NCBI RefSeq assembly: GCF_009846885.1
Contig: NZ_WUWM01000010.1
Coordinates: 1 to 64,000, forward strand
DNA: 64,000 nucleotides
Direction: 5' to 3'
From: Paenibacillus puerhi
GTDB taxonomy: Bacteria; Bacillota; Bacilli; Paenibacillales; NBRC-103111
The position numbers were made by a program, and so were the translations under genes. The notes below the pieces were generated by a model. It was not told the origin of the DNA. It saw only the letters and a list, made by a program, of their open reading frames with translations, and made no database searches. This document shows, one piece after another, positions 25,905 through 36,100 of this stretch (within the stretch, counting starts at the first letter, position 1; the number at the start of each line of letters is the position of its first letter).

Positions 25905-26336
25905 ATGAAGGAGATCTCAGCAGGCGGAGTGGTATACCGGAAGACCCATGACGGCGGGCTGCAGGTGCAGATGATTCAGGACAGATATGGAAAAATTACA
26001 CTCCCTAAGGGGAAAATGGAGCCCGGCGAAACAGTGGAACAGACCGCACTCCGCGAAATTCTGGAAGAGACGGGTATCCAAGGCCATATTATTCAGCCTT
26101 TGGAGACGATCGCGTATCAGTTTCAGCTCACTGGAGTCGGTCAGGTAGATAAGGAAGTGCATTACTATCTGGTGGAAGCGACGGGCGGCGAATTACAGGC
26201 TCAGGTAGAAGAAATTCGAGGCGTCGAATGGCTTCATCCGCTGGATGCCTGGCAGCAGCAGACGAATGCCGGATATGGGAATAACGACATCGTACTAAAA
26301 AAAGCGCTCCATGCGCTTGGATATGAGGTGAATTAG
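25905..26336 (+). CDS. Nudix hydrolase
   Basis: A 143-residue Nudix protein. The Nudix box GKMEPGETVEQTALREILEE (then TG) is complete, with all the acidic metal ligands. It hydrolyses a nucleoside diphosphate linked to some group; the substrate is not evident. KITLPKGK just before the box is common in enzymes of the MutT/ADP-ribose and diadenosine-polyphosphate types. The ATG at 25905 is chosen because GGAAAGG lies nine bases upstream; several earlier in-frame starts exist (25884, 25887, 25896). Its stop codon is followed at once by deoC, implying one transcript. Confidence 0.9.
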   Translation: MKEISAGGVVYRKTHDGGLQVQMIQDRYGKITLPKGKMEPGETVEQTALREILEETGIQGHIIQPLETIAYQFQLTGVGQVDKEVHYYLVEATGGELQAQVEEIRGVEWLHPLDAWQQQTNAGYGNNDIVLKKALHALGYEVN

Positions 26337-27017
26337 ATGAGTTTTGATGTTAGCAAGCTGCCGAGCTATATTGACCATACGTTATTGAAGGCGGATGCAA
26401 GCGAAGAGATGATCCGCCAGCTATGTGCGGAAGCGAAGGAGCATGGCTTCTATAGCGTGTGCGTAAACGGTACCTGGGTTCCCCTGTGCCGTGAACTGCT
26501 CGCCGGCTCAGGCGTGAAAATCAGCGTCGTCTGCGGGTTTCCGCTCGGAGCGATGGATAGCTCGGCGAAAGCTTGGGAAGCTGCGAAGGCAGCCGAGCAA
26601 GGTGCGAATGAAATCGACATGGTGCTGCAAATCGGACGCTTGAAGCAAGGGGACTACCAGGCGGTTCGCGACGATATCCAAGCGGTCGTCAAGGCCGTAG
26701 AAGGCAAGGCGATCGTCAAGGTCATATTTGAAACGGGCTCGCTGAATGAGGAGCAGAAGCTGGCAGCCTGCAAGTTGTCTGTAGAAGCGGGCGCGCACTA
26801 TGTAAAGACGTCCACCGGCTTCGGCCAAGGCGGAGCGACGGCGGAGGATATCGCCCTGATGCGGCGCGCGGTGCCAGAGAGCGTCGGCGTTAAGGCCTCC
26901 GGCGGTATTCGAGATCTGGAGACGGCCGTGAAGATGATCGAGGCGGGAGCGACCCGGCTTGGCACAAGCTCGGGCGTAGCGCTGATGCGGGGCTCAAGCG
27001 GGTCATCCGCTTACTAG
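26337..27017 (+). CDS. deoC: Deoxyribose-phosphate aldolase
   Basis: A 226-residue class I aldolase of normal length. Family segments are YIDHTLLKADAS near the start, the KVIFETGSL strand, and VKTSTGFG with the Schiff-base lysine, then VKASGGIRD. It splits 2-deoxyribose 5-phosphate into glyceraldehyde 3-phosphate and acetaldehyde in deoxynucleoside breakdown. The ATG directly follows the Nudix stop codon, with TGAGGTG upstream. Two hairpin terminators follow in series. Confidence 0.97.
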   Translation: MSFDVSKLPSYIDHTLLKADASEEMIRQLCAEAKEHGFYSVCVNGTWVPLCRELLAGSGVKISVVCGFPLGAMDSSAKAWEAAKAAEQGANEIDMVLQIGRLKQGDYQAVRDDIQAVVKAVEGKAIVKVIFETGSLNEEQKLAACKLSVEAGAHYVKTSTGFGQGGATAEDIALMRRAVPESVGVKASGGIRDLETAVKMIEAGATRLGTSSGVALMRGSSGSSAY

Positions 27018-27040
27018 GCCGAAGGATAGATTCAAAAAGC

Positions 27041-27082
27041 GGGGTTCCGTCTTTCATGGACTGGCGGAGCCCTGAGTTTGTT
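27041..27082 (+). terminator. First terminator after deoC
   Basis: GGGTTCCG pairs with CGGAGCCC (including one G-U pair), followed by TGAGTTTGTT. Confidence 0.55.
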
Positions 27083-27108
27083 GCAAGGAGAATCGATGGA
27101 TGAAGTAG

Positions 27109-27168
27109 CGGAACCAGGATGTCTTATTGTGCGGCTTTATAAGATACCGTGGTTCCGTTATTTTATGG
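27109..27168 (+). terminator. Second, stronger terminator after deoC
   Basis: CGGAACCA (27109-27116) pairs with TGGTTCCG (27150-27157), and inside it TCTTAT pairs with ATAAGA. A TTATTTTA tail follows. With the preceding hairpin it insulates deoC from the rRNA methyltransferase gene. Confidence 0.75.
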
Positions 27169-27204
27169 TTGCAGGCTAATCAGGGAAGGCGGAGGAACGA
27201 ACGC

Positions 27205-28575
27205 ATGAGTAAAGTTTATTTACATAAAAAAAGGAAAAAAAGACTCGAGGAGGGTCATCCCTGGGTGTATCGCACCGAGATCGAGCGGGTAGAGGGGGAG
27301 CCTTTGCCTGGCAGCCTGGTGGCTGTACACCGTCATGACGGAGCTTACCTGGCAACCGGATATTATAACGAAGCTTCCCAGCTTACGGTTCGCATCGTTT
27401 CTTATGAGCCGATGGAGAGCTTAACGCGGGAATGGTTCGTGGCGAAGCTGAATGCTTGCCGGCAGCTGCGGGAGCGGTTCGTGCCGGAGGCAAGATCGTA
27501 CCGGCTCGTCTACGGCGAGTCTGATTTTTTACCGGGGCTGATTGTCGATAAGTTCGAGGATACGCTCGTTGTTCAGATCTTGACGTATGGGATGGAGGCG
27601 GCCAGGGAAGAGCTCGTGGCGGCGCTTATCGAGGTTATGCAGCCGACAGGGATCTACGAACGGAGCGACGTGTCCGTCCGGGAGCTCGAAGGTCTGGAGC
27701 AGCGTAAGGGTTTGCTGTATGGAGAATGTTCGAGCCCTATCACGATTCGCGAGAATGGGCTGCTTCTGGAAGTCGATATCGTCGAAGGACAGAAGACCGG
27801 GTATTTCTTCGACCAGCGGGAGAATAGGGCGGCGATCGCCCCTCTGATGCTCGGCTGGGGCAAGCGCAGCGGCATTCAAAAGGCGGACCGCGTTCTGGAC
27901 GATGGGACCGTGGCAAGCGTACCGGTTAACAAGAGCGGACAGGAAGTGACCTTCCCTTACTGGGACGGCGCTACGGTGCTCGAATGCTTCTCCCATACCG
28001 GCAGCTTTACGCTGCATGCCTGCAAGTACGGAGCGAAGAAGGTAACCTGCCTGGATATTTCGCAGCATGCCGTTGAATCCGCCAAACGCAATGTCGAGCT
28101 GAACGGGTTCGGCGATCGTGTTGAGTTTGTGGTGGCCGATGCCTTCGATTATTTGCGCGAACAGGTGCGCGGCCAGGAACATCGGGAGGCAAGAGGACAG
28201 GCTGACCGCCGCAAGGTGGACACCTCCGTCCCGCTGGCAGCCAAAGGCCGGACCTGGGATGTGGTTATTCTCGACCCGCCGGCATTCGCCAAATCCCGCA
28301 GTGCGGTAGAGGGCGCTTGCCGAGGCTACAAGGACATTAATCTGCATGGCATGAAGCTTGTGAATGAAGGCGGATTTCTCGTTACGGCGAGCTGCTCCTA
28401 CCACATGAAGCCGGACTTATTCCTTGAAACGATACATGATGCGGCTCAAGATGCGGGCAAGACGCTCCGATTGATTGAATTCCGCGGAGCAGGCAAGGAT
28501 CATCCCCGGATCTTGGGCGTCGACGAAGGGCATTACTTGAAATTTGCCATTTTCGAGGTTAGAACGCGCCGTTAA
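27205..28575 (+). CDS. RlmI-like class I SAM-dependent rRNA (cytosine-C5) methyltransferase
   Basis: A 456-residue protein. An N-terminal PUA-like domain (VYLHKKRKKRLEEGHPWVYR) precedes an RlmI-type methyltransferase domain. Family segments are YRLVYGESDFLPGLIVDKF, VEGQKTGYFFDQRENR, the SAM strand ATVLECFSHTGSFTLHACKY, and the catalytic VVILDPPAFAKSRS with TASCSYHM. The homologous E. coli enzyme makes m5C1962 in 23S rRNA. It carries two insertions relative to about 395-residue relatives: near 215-250 and near 320-345 (REARGQADRRK). The ATG at 27205 has GGAGGAACGAACGC upstream. Confidence 0.9.
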   Translation: MSKVYLHKKRKKRLEEGHPWVYRTEIERVEGEPLPGSLVAVHRHDGAYLATGYYNEASQLTVRIVSYEPMESLTREWFVAKLNACRQLRERFVPEARSYRLVYGESDFLPGLIVDKFEDTLVVQILTYGMEAAREELVAALIEVMQPTGIYERSDVSVRELEGLEQRKGLLYGECSSPITIRENGLLLEVDIVEGQKTGYFFDQRENRAAIAPLMLGWGKRSGIQKADRVLDDGTVASVPVNKSGQEVTFPYWDGATVLECFSHTGSFTLHACKYGAKKVTCLDISQHAVESAKRNVELNGFGDRVEFVVADAFDYLREQVRGQEHREARGQADRRKVDTSVPLAAKGRTWDVVILDPPAFAKSRSAVEGACRGYKDINLHGMKLVNEGGFLVTASCSYHMKPDLFLETIHDAAQDAGKTLRLIEFRGAGKDHPRILGVDEGHYLKFAIFEVRTRR

Positions 28576-28684
28576 CAACGGTGAAGCTATACGTCAGGCT
28601 GATCGATGGGGGAAGTTCTGCAGTCGGCAAGTAGAAGGCACTGAAGAAGGCACAGAAAAAGGCATGGACGAAGGGAGTAGAATC

Positions 28685-29257
28685 ATGGAAGTATTCGAAG
28701 CTATCCGTACGCGAAGGACGACCGGACGCGTGAAGAACGAGCCTGTCCCGACGGAGCTTATCGAGCGTATTCTGGAAGCGGGCAACTGGGCGCCTAGCCA
28801 TCATGCGACGGAGCCTTGGCGATTTTTCGTCATGACGGGCAGCGGACGGCTGCCGCTCGGAGAGGCTTACGCCGCCATCGCTAGCGAAGAGGCCGGCGTA
28901 GCGCTGGACGAAGAGGCTCTGGCCAAGCATCGGGGTAAAGCGCTGAGGGCTCCGGTTGTTCTTGCTGTCGCGGTCTCCCCTTCGCAGGAGAAGGGCGTCA
29001 TCCGCATCGAGGAATATGCTGCGGTCCATGCGGCCGTTCAAAACATGCTGCTGGCTGCTCATGCGCTGAAGCTGGGAGCGATCTGGCGTTCAGGCGAGCC
29101 CATGTACCATCCGCGGATGCAGCGGACCTTCGGGCTTGAAGAGGGCGAGGAGCTCGTCGCTTTGCTTTACATCGGTTACCCGGAGATGAGCCTGCCTGCA
29201 GGTAAGCGAAGGCCTGTTACCGGGAAGACGATGTGGATGACGGATGACGGAAGCTAG
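28685..29257 (+). CDS. Nitroreductase-family protein
   Basis: A 190-residue FMN-dependent oxidoreductase of the nitroreductase family, closest in character to the YdjA-like short forms. Conserved parts are MEVFEAIRTRRTTGR (FMN phosphate-binding Arg), APSHHATEPWRFFVM, the central VHAAVQNMLLAAHALKLGA, and VALLYIGYPE. The natural substrate cannot be predicted. The ATG at 28685 has AAGGGAG nine bases upstream; the frame is open further upstream through the previous gene's 3' end, but those residues are not conserved. A strong terminator follows. Confidence 0.88.
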   Translation: MEVFEAIRTRRTTGRVKNEPVPTELIERILEAGNWAPSHHATEPWRFFVMTGSGRLPLGEAYAAIASEEAGVALDEEALAKHRGKALRAPVVLAVAVSPSQEKGVIRIEEYAAVHAAVQNMLLAAHALKLGAIWRSGEPMYHPRMQRTFGLEEGEELVALLYIGYPEMSLPAGKRRPVTGKTMWMTDDGS

Positions 29258-29303
29258 CCACGTTCGATCAGCCGCCCGTCTCGGATTCACCCCGCAACGA
29301 AGG

Positions 29304-29346
29304 AAGCCTCCCGTCCACTTTGGAAGTGGCGCGGGGGCTTTTTGCT
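29304..29346 (+). terminator. Terminator after the nitroreductase gene
   Basis: AAGCCTCCCG and CCACTT pair with AAGTGG and CGGGGGCTT in a long stem with a TGG loop, followed by TTTTT. Confidence 0.88.
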
Positions 29347-29404
29347 TTCTGCGATTCTTGGAGCGGCGGCTCTATCGGAACAGATGTTCTGAGTGCGTCG
29401 AATA

Positions 29405-29413
29405 TGGTATAAT
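29405..29413 (+). promoter_or_regulatory. Extended -10 promoter candidate upstream of addB
   Basis: TGGTATAAT is a perfect TATAAT with the TGN extension, 115 bases before the addB start. No good -35 box lies at the right distance (TGTTCT at best). It would drive the addB-addA-sbcD-sbcC cluster. Confidence 0.5.
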
Positions 29414-29527
29414 TCAGACAGATCATTGGATCGCTTCCATAACCTACCTTTTACCAATACGCCCGAATATTTGGTAGAATAGTAGAACCTTGAGGAAAGC
29501 GTTCGGTTGGAAGGGGAGAGCTTGCGA

Positions 29528-32500
29528 ATGGCGTTTCAATATATACTTGGGCGTGCAGGAACGGGGAAGACGACCTATTGTCTGAAGGAGATCAAGCAGA
29601 GGCTGAAGGCGGAACCGCAGGGGGCGCCCCTTGTCTGGCTTGTCCCGGAGCAGGCTACCTTTCAGGCGGAGTATGCCCTTGCATCGGACACGGAGCTAGG
29701 CGGTACGTTGAGGGCCCAGGTGCTAAGCTTTCGCCGTCTGGCCTGGAGAGTGATGCAGGAGGTTGGAGGAACATCCAGGCTTCCGATCGACGATACGGGT
29801 AAAAAATTGCTGCTTTACCGCATTCTACATAGACAACGCGACCGGTTGAGAAGCATGCATGGAGCGGCCGGCCAGACGGGCTATTTGGAACATATAAGCG
29901 AGTTTTTCACCGAACTGAAACGATACCGGATATCAGCCGATGAATTAAACGCCTTTTATTCCTCCCGAATTTCGGCTTCCGAACGGGCGGGAGCGTCGTT
30001 TTCCAATAAGCTCCACGATCTGCAGCTGGTGTACGCCGAATTTCAGGAAGAGCTATCCCGGCTATATCTGGATGGGGAGGATTATTTGACGCTGCTGGCC
30101 GCGCAAATCTCGGAGTCTGCTTATTTGCGCGAAGCTTCGTTCTGGCTTGACGGCTTTCATGGATTTACGCCTCAGGAATCGGCGGTTCTTGAGCAACTGG
30201 CGCTGCATGTTCGCGATGTCAGCATGACGCTTACTCTGGACCGTCCGTACGCGGCCGGAGAGCCGGTCCATGAGCTTGAGCTGTTTCACCCGACCGCGCG
30301 CACGCAGGTGCAGCTGACCCGCAACCTGGTCGAGCTCGGGGTTGAGGTGAAGCAGCCTGTCTTGCTGGAGGCGCAGCCCCCGGCGAGATTTGCGGCGAAT
30401 CCCGTGCTGGCCCATCTGGAGCGGCATTGGGGACTTGGAGCCAAGCCCGCCTATCGGATGAAGGCTGAGGAGAAGGCGGCCAGCCGCTTGCGGCTCACGG
30501 CGGCCGTACATCGACGGGCCGAGGTAGAAGGGGTGGCGCGCGACATCCGGCGGCTTGTCCGTGAAGAAGGCGTGCGCTGGCGGGATTGTGCGGTAGCGGT
30601 GCGCAGCATGGAAGCTTACGGCGATTTGATTGCAGGCACGTTTGCGGATTATGAGATTCCGTTGTTTCTGGACCAGAAGCGCTCGGTGCTGCACCACCCC
30701 ATGGTAGAGTTCATCCGTTCGGCGCTGGAAGTCGCCCGGCAAAATTGGCGATACGACGCCGTGTTCCGCTGTGTCAAGACCGGTTTTTTTCTGCCGATGC
30801 AGCAAAAAAAGGGTAGGGGATCGGACGAAGGGACAGAGCCCGTTTCCCGCTACGGGTTCGATCAATTGGAAAATTACGTGCTGGCCTTTGGGCTTCAAGG
30901 AGCCAAATGGCGGGACGGCTCGGATTGGACCTATAGATACGATACGTCCATCGAGCAGGAAGGCGAGCTTAGCGGAGACTCCGGCTTCCTGCGCTCCATT
31001 AACCGGTACCGCAGACTCGTTACCGAGCCGCTTGGCGCCTTCCAAGACCGGCTGCGCGAGCGGAAAACGATACGCGGCCGGGTAGAGGCGCTGTACGAGC
31101 TTCTGGCCGGGCTGCACATACCGGAGAGGCTGGAAGCCTGGGCCCAGACGGCCTTGAAAGCCGGTCAGCCGGAGAAAGCGCGCGAGCATGCCCAGGTCTG
31201 GGACAGGGTGGTCGATATGTTCGACCAGCTTGTCGAGTTGACGGGGGATGAAGAAACCTCGCTGGAGCATTTCGCCAAGCTGATCGAAGCAGGGGTGGAG
31301 AGTATCAAGCTCGGTCTTGTCCCTCCTACGCTGGATCAGGTGCTCATCGGCAGTATGGGCCGAACGCGGTCTGCCGGGATCAAGCATTTGTTCGTGCTGG
31401 GTGTCAATGAAGGCGTAATGCCTGCCAAAATCGCCGAAAGCGGTGTGCTTACCGAGGCTGAGCGCCTTTATCTGGCTTCGGCGGGGCTGCAGCTTGCGGA
31501 AGACAGCAGAAGAAGGCTGCTGGATGAAACATTTCTGATCTACGATACGTTGTGTACGCCCAGCGAGTGTTTGTGGGTTAGCTATCCGCTGGCTGATGAG
31601 GAAGGGAAATCGCTGCTGCCTTCGGATGTCATCCGCCAGCTCAAGCGGCTGTTCCCCGACGTGACCGAACGCCTGATGCTAAACGAGCCGGCTGCGCAGA
31701 CGGAGTCCGGCGAGCAGCTTGACTTTGTTGCCCATCCGGACAAAGCACTTTCCCTGCTGGTTGTTCAACTGAAGCAGTGGTTGCGGGGAACGCCGATGCA
31801 TGGCGTATGGTGGTCGGTATACAACTGGTTCGCCAGGCAGCCGGAGTTCGGCGGAAAGCTGGCGCGGATGATGGAGTCTTTGCAGTATACGAATCGAACC
31901 GCCCCGCTCGCGGAAGCGACGAGCCGGGAGCTGTACGGAGAGACGATCGATACGAGCGTGTCGCGGATGGAACGATTCGTCGCATGTCCCTTCTCGCAGT
32001 TCGCCTCGCACGGACTGCGTCTCAAGGAGCGCCGCATGTTCCGGCTGGAGGCCCCGGATGTCGGCCAGCTTTTCCATGCGGCGCTCAGCCGGTTTGCCGA
32101 GCAGATCGTCGCCGAGGGCGCCGACTGGGGAGGGCTCACAGCGGCTGAATGCGAACGGCGCGCGGCACTCGTCATCGATGCTTTGTCGCCCAGGCTGCAG
32201 GGCGAAATTCTGCTCAGCTCCAAGCGCTATCACTACATTGCGCGTAAGCTGAAGCAGGTCATTGGCCGAGCGGCGTACATGCTGGGCGAGCATGCCAAAC
32301 GGGGGCAATTTCAACCGATCGGGCTCGAGATCGGGTTCGGAGCGGGACAGCAGATTCCGGCTCTGCAATACGAGCTGGACAATGGGGTGAGCATGAACCT
32401 GCGGGGACGTATCGACCGGATCGACCGTGCCGATACCGAGCAGGGGGCGCTGCTCCGCGTGATCGACTACAAGTCAAGCTCCAAGGCTCTTCAACTGGGA

Positions 32501-33142
32501 GATGTGTATTACGGCCTGTCGCTGCAGATGATGACCTATCTAGATGTAATTCTGACCCATGCCCCGCTCTGGCTGGGTACCGAGGCGCAGCCGGCGGGCG
32601 TGCTGTACTTCCATGTTCACAACCCCGTGCTTCAGGTGAAAAATGCGCTGAGCGCCGAGCAGGTCGACAAAGAGCTGAAGAAGCGGTTTAAGATGAAGGG
32701 TCTGCTCACGGCCGACCCGGACACGGTGCGCATGATGGATAGCGGACTGATCGGGGCTAGCGGCTATTCCGAGCTGCTTCCTGTCGCTCTGAAGACGGAC
32801 GGAGGGTTCTACAAGTCGTCATCCGTCGCCACGGAGCAGGAGTGGGGGACGGTCAGACGCCATGTTCAGCGCACGATCCGGGAGATTGGCACCGCGATGA
32901 CCGACGGTCATATTGCTATCGAGCCTTACCGGAAGGGAACGGCCGTTGCCTGTCAGGGCTGCTCGTTCCAGCCGGTATGCCAATTCGATCCCCAGCTTGC
33001 AGGCAATACGTACAAGCAGCTGCCGCTGCTGGGGAAAGAGCTGGCACTGGAGCTGATGGAGCGCAAGGGGTCCTCGCCCGGCAGAGGCGGAGCGAAGGAA
33101 AATCACTTGGGCGGGAACGGGAAGGATGGAAACGATCGATGA
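29528..33142 (+). CDS. addB: ATP-dependent helicase/deoxyribonuclease subunit B
   Basis: A 1204-residue protein matching AddB, which partners AddA in processing DNA double-strand breaks to give 3' ends for RecA. The N-terminus has a Walker A loop (ILGRAGTGKTTYC). The C-terminal nuclease domain has RVIDYKSSSK. The iron-sulfur cluster ligands C820, C1142, C1145 and C1151 keep the spacing known from B. subtilis AddB. The ATG at 29528 has GAAGGGGAGAG nine bases before it; an in-frame start at 29507 lies inside that site. The addA start codon overlaps the end of addB. Confidence 0.97.
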   Translation: MAFQYILGRAGTGKTTYCLKEIKQRLKAEPQGAPLVWLVPEQATFQAEYALASDTELGGTLRAQVLSFRRLAWRVMQEVGGTSRLPIDDTGKKLLLYRILHRQRDRLRSMHGAAGQTGYLEHISEFFTELKRYRISADELNAFYSSRISASERAGASFSNKLHDLQLVYAEFQEELSRLYLDGEDYLTLLAAQISESAYLREASFWLDGFHGFTPQESAVLEQLALHVRDVSMTLTLDRPYAAGEPVHELELFHPTARTQVQLTRNLVELGVEVKQPVLLEAQPPARFAANPVLAHLERHWGLGAKPAYRMKAEEKAASRLRLTAAVHRRAEVEGVARDIRRLVREEGVRWRDCAVAVRSMEAYGDLIAGTFADYEIPLFLDQKRSVLHHPMVEFIRSALEVARQNWRYDAVFRCVKTGFFLPMQQKKGRGSDEGTEPVSRYGFDQLENYVLAFGLQGAKWRDGSDWTYRYDTSIEQEGELSGDSGFLRSINRYRRLVTEPLGAFQDRLRERKTIRGRVEALYELLAGLHIPERLEAWAQTALKAGQPEKAREHAQVWDRVVDMFDQLVELTGDEETSLEHFAKLIEAGVESIKLGLVPPTLDQVLIGSMGRTRSAGIKHLFVLGVNEGVMPAKIAESGVLTEAERLYLASAGLQLAEDSRRRLLDETFLIYDTLCTPSECLWVSYPLADEEGKSLLPSDVIRQLKRLFPDVTERLMLNEPAAQTESGEQLDFVAHPDKALSLLVVQLKQWLRGTPMHGVWWSVYNWFARQPEFGGKLARMMESLQYTNRTAPLAEATSRELYGETIDTSVSRMERFVACPFSQFASHGLRLKERRMFRLEAPDVGQLFHAALSRFAEQIVAEGADWGGLTAAECERRAALVIDALSPRLQGEILLSSKRYHYIARKLKQVIGRAAYMLGEHAKRGQFQPIGLEIGFGAGQQIPALQYELDNGVSMNLRGRIDRIDRADTEQGALLRVIDYKSSSKALQLGDVYYGLSLQMMTYLDVILTHAPLWLGTEAQPAGVLYFHVHNPVLQVKNALSAEQVDKELKKRFKMKGLLTADPDTVRMMDSGLIGASGYSELLPVALKTDGGFYKSSSVATEQEWGTVRRHVQRTIREIGTAMTDGHIAIEPYRKGTAVACQGCSFQPVCQFDPQLAGNTYKQLPLLGKELALELMERKGSSPGRGGAKENHLGGNGKDGNDR

Positions 33143-36100
33143 TGATGACGAATCTGATGCCAAAGCCGGAAAACAGCAACTGGACGGACGACCAATGGAA
33201 GGCGGTCGCGGTCCGCGGAACCTCGGTGTTAGTTGCCGCCGCCGCCGGCTCCGGCAAGACGGCCGTACTGGTCGAGCGGATCATTCGCCGTATTTCGGAC
33301 CCGCAGGAGCCGATGGACGTCGACCGGCTGCTGGTCGCGACATTTACGAAGGCGGCTGCCGCCGAGATGCGGCATCGCATCAGCGACGCGCTGGAGAAGG
33401 CGCTGACGGCCGATCCCGGCTCCGAGCATCTGCGCAGACAATTGGCGCTTATTCCGCGCGCTTTTATTACAACGCTGCACTCCTTCTGCATGGAGGTCAT
33501 TCAGAAGCATTACCAGTCGATCGGGCTGGACCCGGGCTTCCGCATCGCCAATGAAACGGAGAGCGCGCTGCTGCGCCAGGAGCTGCTTGAGGAGCTGCTG
33601 GAGGAGCGGTACGGCGAGGCGCTGGAGGGCGAGCCATTCTGGCTGCTGGCCGATACGTTCAGCGGGGACAAAAACGATGAGGGGCTTTTCCGGCTTGTGC
33701 AGCGGCTGTATGACGATTCCCGAAGCCATCCTTGGCCGGAGCATTGGCTTGCGAGCTGCGTAAGGATGTTCGAGGAACGCCTGGATACCGAAGACCACCC
33801 ATGGCTGGCTAGTCTCCGTGCGGCAGTTAAGTTGGAGCTGCAAGGGATGGAGGGCTTGCTGCGCGAAGCGGTCCGGCTGGCCGCCGGCCCAGGCGGCCCC
33901 GCTCCCTACCTGGCCAATCTGGACGACGATCTTGCCGTGGTGGGTCATTTGCTCGACATGTCCGAAGAATCTTCTTGGGGGCTTCTGTACAACGCCTTCC
34001 AAGGCGCTGCGTTCGGCAAGCTGAAGCCCTGCAAGGGCGAGCAGGTGGACAAAACGCTGCAGGAGCAGGTCAAGGATCTGCGGAATGCCGCCAAGGACAA
34101 GCTGGCGCAGGTTAAGGAGGAGTGGTTTGCCCGCTCTCTGGAGGAGTATGCCCGGGAGCTTGCCGTGATGGCCCCCTTGATGCAGGCGCTGGCCGATCTG
34201 GTCACCGACTTTGGCGAGTCCTACAAGAAAGCCAAGTCGGACAAAGGATTGGTCGATTTTGCCGATCTGGAGCATTATTGCCTGCAAATTCTATGCGGGG
34301 CGGACTCGGAGCCGGGGAAACCGCAGCCGTCCGCGGCTGCGCTCGAATACCGCGAGCAGTTCGTGGAAGTGATGCTGGATGAATACCAGGACACCAACCG
34401 GGTACAGGAAACGATCGTGGCGCTCATCTCTCGGGAGGAACCGGGCAACCGGTTCATGGTGGGCGACGTGAAGCAGAGCATCTACCGGTTTCGTCTGGCG
34501 GAGCCGGGGCTGTTTCAGGAGAAATACAAGAGCTTCCGGCCCGATGGGATCCTACCCGGACAGCGTATCGATCTGGCGCGCAACTTCCGCAGCCGTCCCG
34601 AGGTCGTAGACGGGACGAACTATATTTTCCGCCAGGTGATGAAGGAGAGCGTCGGCGAGATCGACTATGACGAGCGGGCGGAGCTTGTATACGGCGCTGC
34701 CTATCCGGAAGCGAAAGGGAGAGCGCAGGCAGCCGAGCTCGTGCTGATCGATCGCTCCGCGACGGCAGATCCGGGGGAGGAGCCGACAGCCGACTCCGAA
34801 GGAGAGCCGGGAGATGCCGCAGGCGGGATCGAGGGAATGACCGAAGCCAAAGACCTGGAAACCGCCCAACTGGAAGGCAGATTGCTGGCCGAACGGATCC
34901 GCCTGATGATGGGTGCGGATGGCGGAGGGAAGTATCAGGTTCTGGATAAGCAGTCGAAGGAGATGCGGGACGTCACTTACCGGGATATCGTCGTACTGCT
35001 TCGCGCGACCCAGCAGTGGGCGCCGGTCCTGATCGAGGAGCTGAGGCAGCAGGGCATTCCCGCCTATGCGGAGCTGAATACCGGCTACTTTACGGCTACG
35101 GAAGTGCAAGTCGTCTTGTCGCTGTTGAAGATTATTGACAACCCTTATCAGGATATTCCGCTTGCTGGCGTGCTTCGTTCTCCGCTTGTGGGCCTTAGCG
35201 AAGAGGAGCTGGCCGCTATCCGTATCGCGCGCAGGAACGGCTCGTATTTCGACGCTGTGCGCGCCTATGTCCGCGGAACCGGAGCTGTGGAGGAGCCGGG
35301 CCCCTCTCAAGGAGCCGCTGAGCCGGCACGCGCCTTATACCTTGTGGGCAAGCAGAGCGTCGAGGATAAGGAAAGCTCGCTTCGCAGCAAGCTTGAACGG
35401 TTTCTCGCCGCATTAGCCGCCTGGCGAATGCAATCTCTGCAAGGGCCGCTGGCTGAGCTGATCTGGGAGATATACCGGGAGACGGGGTATTTTGACTTTG
35501 TCGGAGGCTTGCCGGGGGGCGAGCAGCGGCAAGCGAACCTGCGGGCGCTTTATGATCGCGCGAAGCAGTATGAAGCGACGAGCCTGCGGGGATTGTTCCG
35601 CTTCCTGCGCTTCGTCGAGCGGATGCAGGATACGGGGGGCGATCTGGGCACGGCCCGGGCGCTCGGCGAGCAGGAGGATGTCGTGCGCATCATGACGATC
35701 CATAAGAGCAAGGGGCTCGAGTTCCCGGTTGTTTTCGTGGCCGGCTGCGGCAAAATGTTCAACCGCCGGGACCTGACGGATGCTTTCCTTCTGCATAAGG
35801 AGCTAGGCTTCGGACCGAAGCTGCTGGAGCATGGAACCCGGGTCAGCTATCCCACGCTTCCTTGGCTGGCGATCAAGCAGAAGATCCGCATGGAAATGCT
35901 TGCGGAAGAGATGCGCGTCCTTTATGTGGCTCTGACGCGGGCCAAAGAGAAGCTGATTCTGATCGCCAGCGTCCGGGGGCTGGAGAAGCTGCTCGGTTCC
36001 TGGGCGCGTTATGTCAGCCATAGCGGGCAGACACTACCGGATGACACGCTGGCAGCGGCGAAATGCTACCTCGACTGGATCGGGCCGGCGATCATGCGCC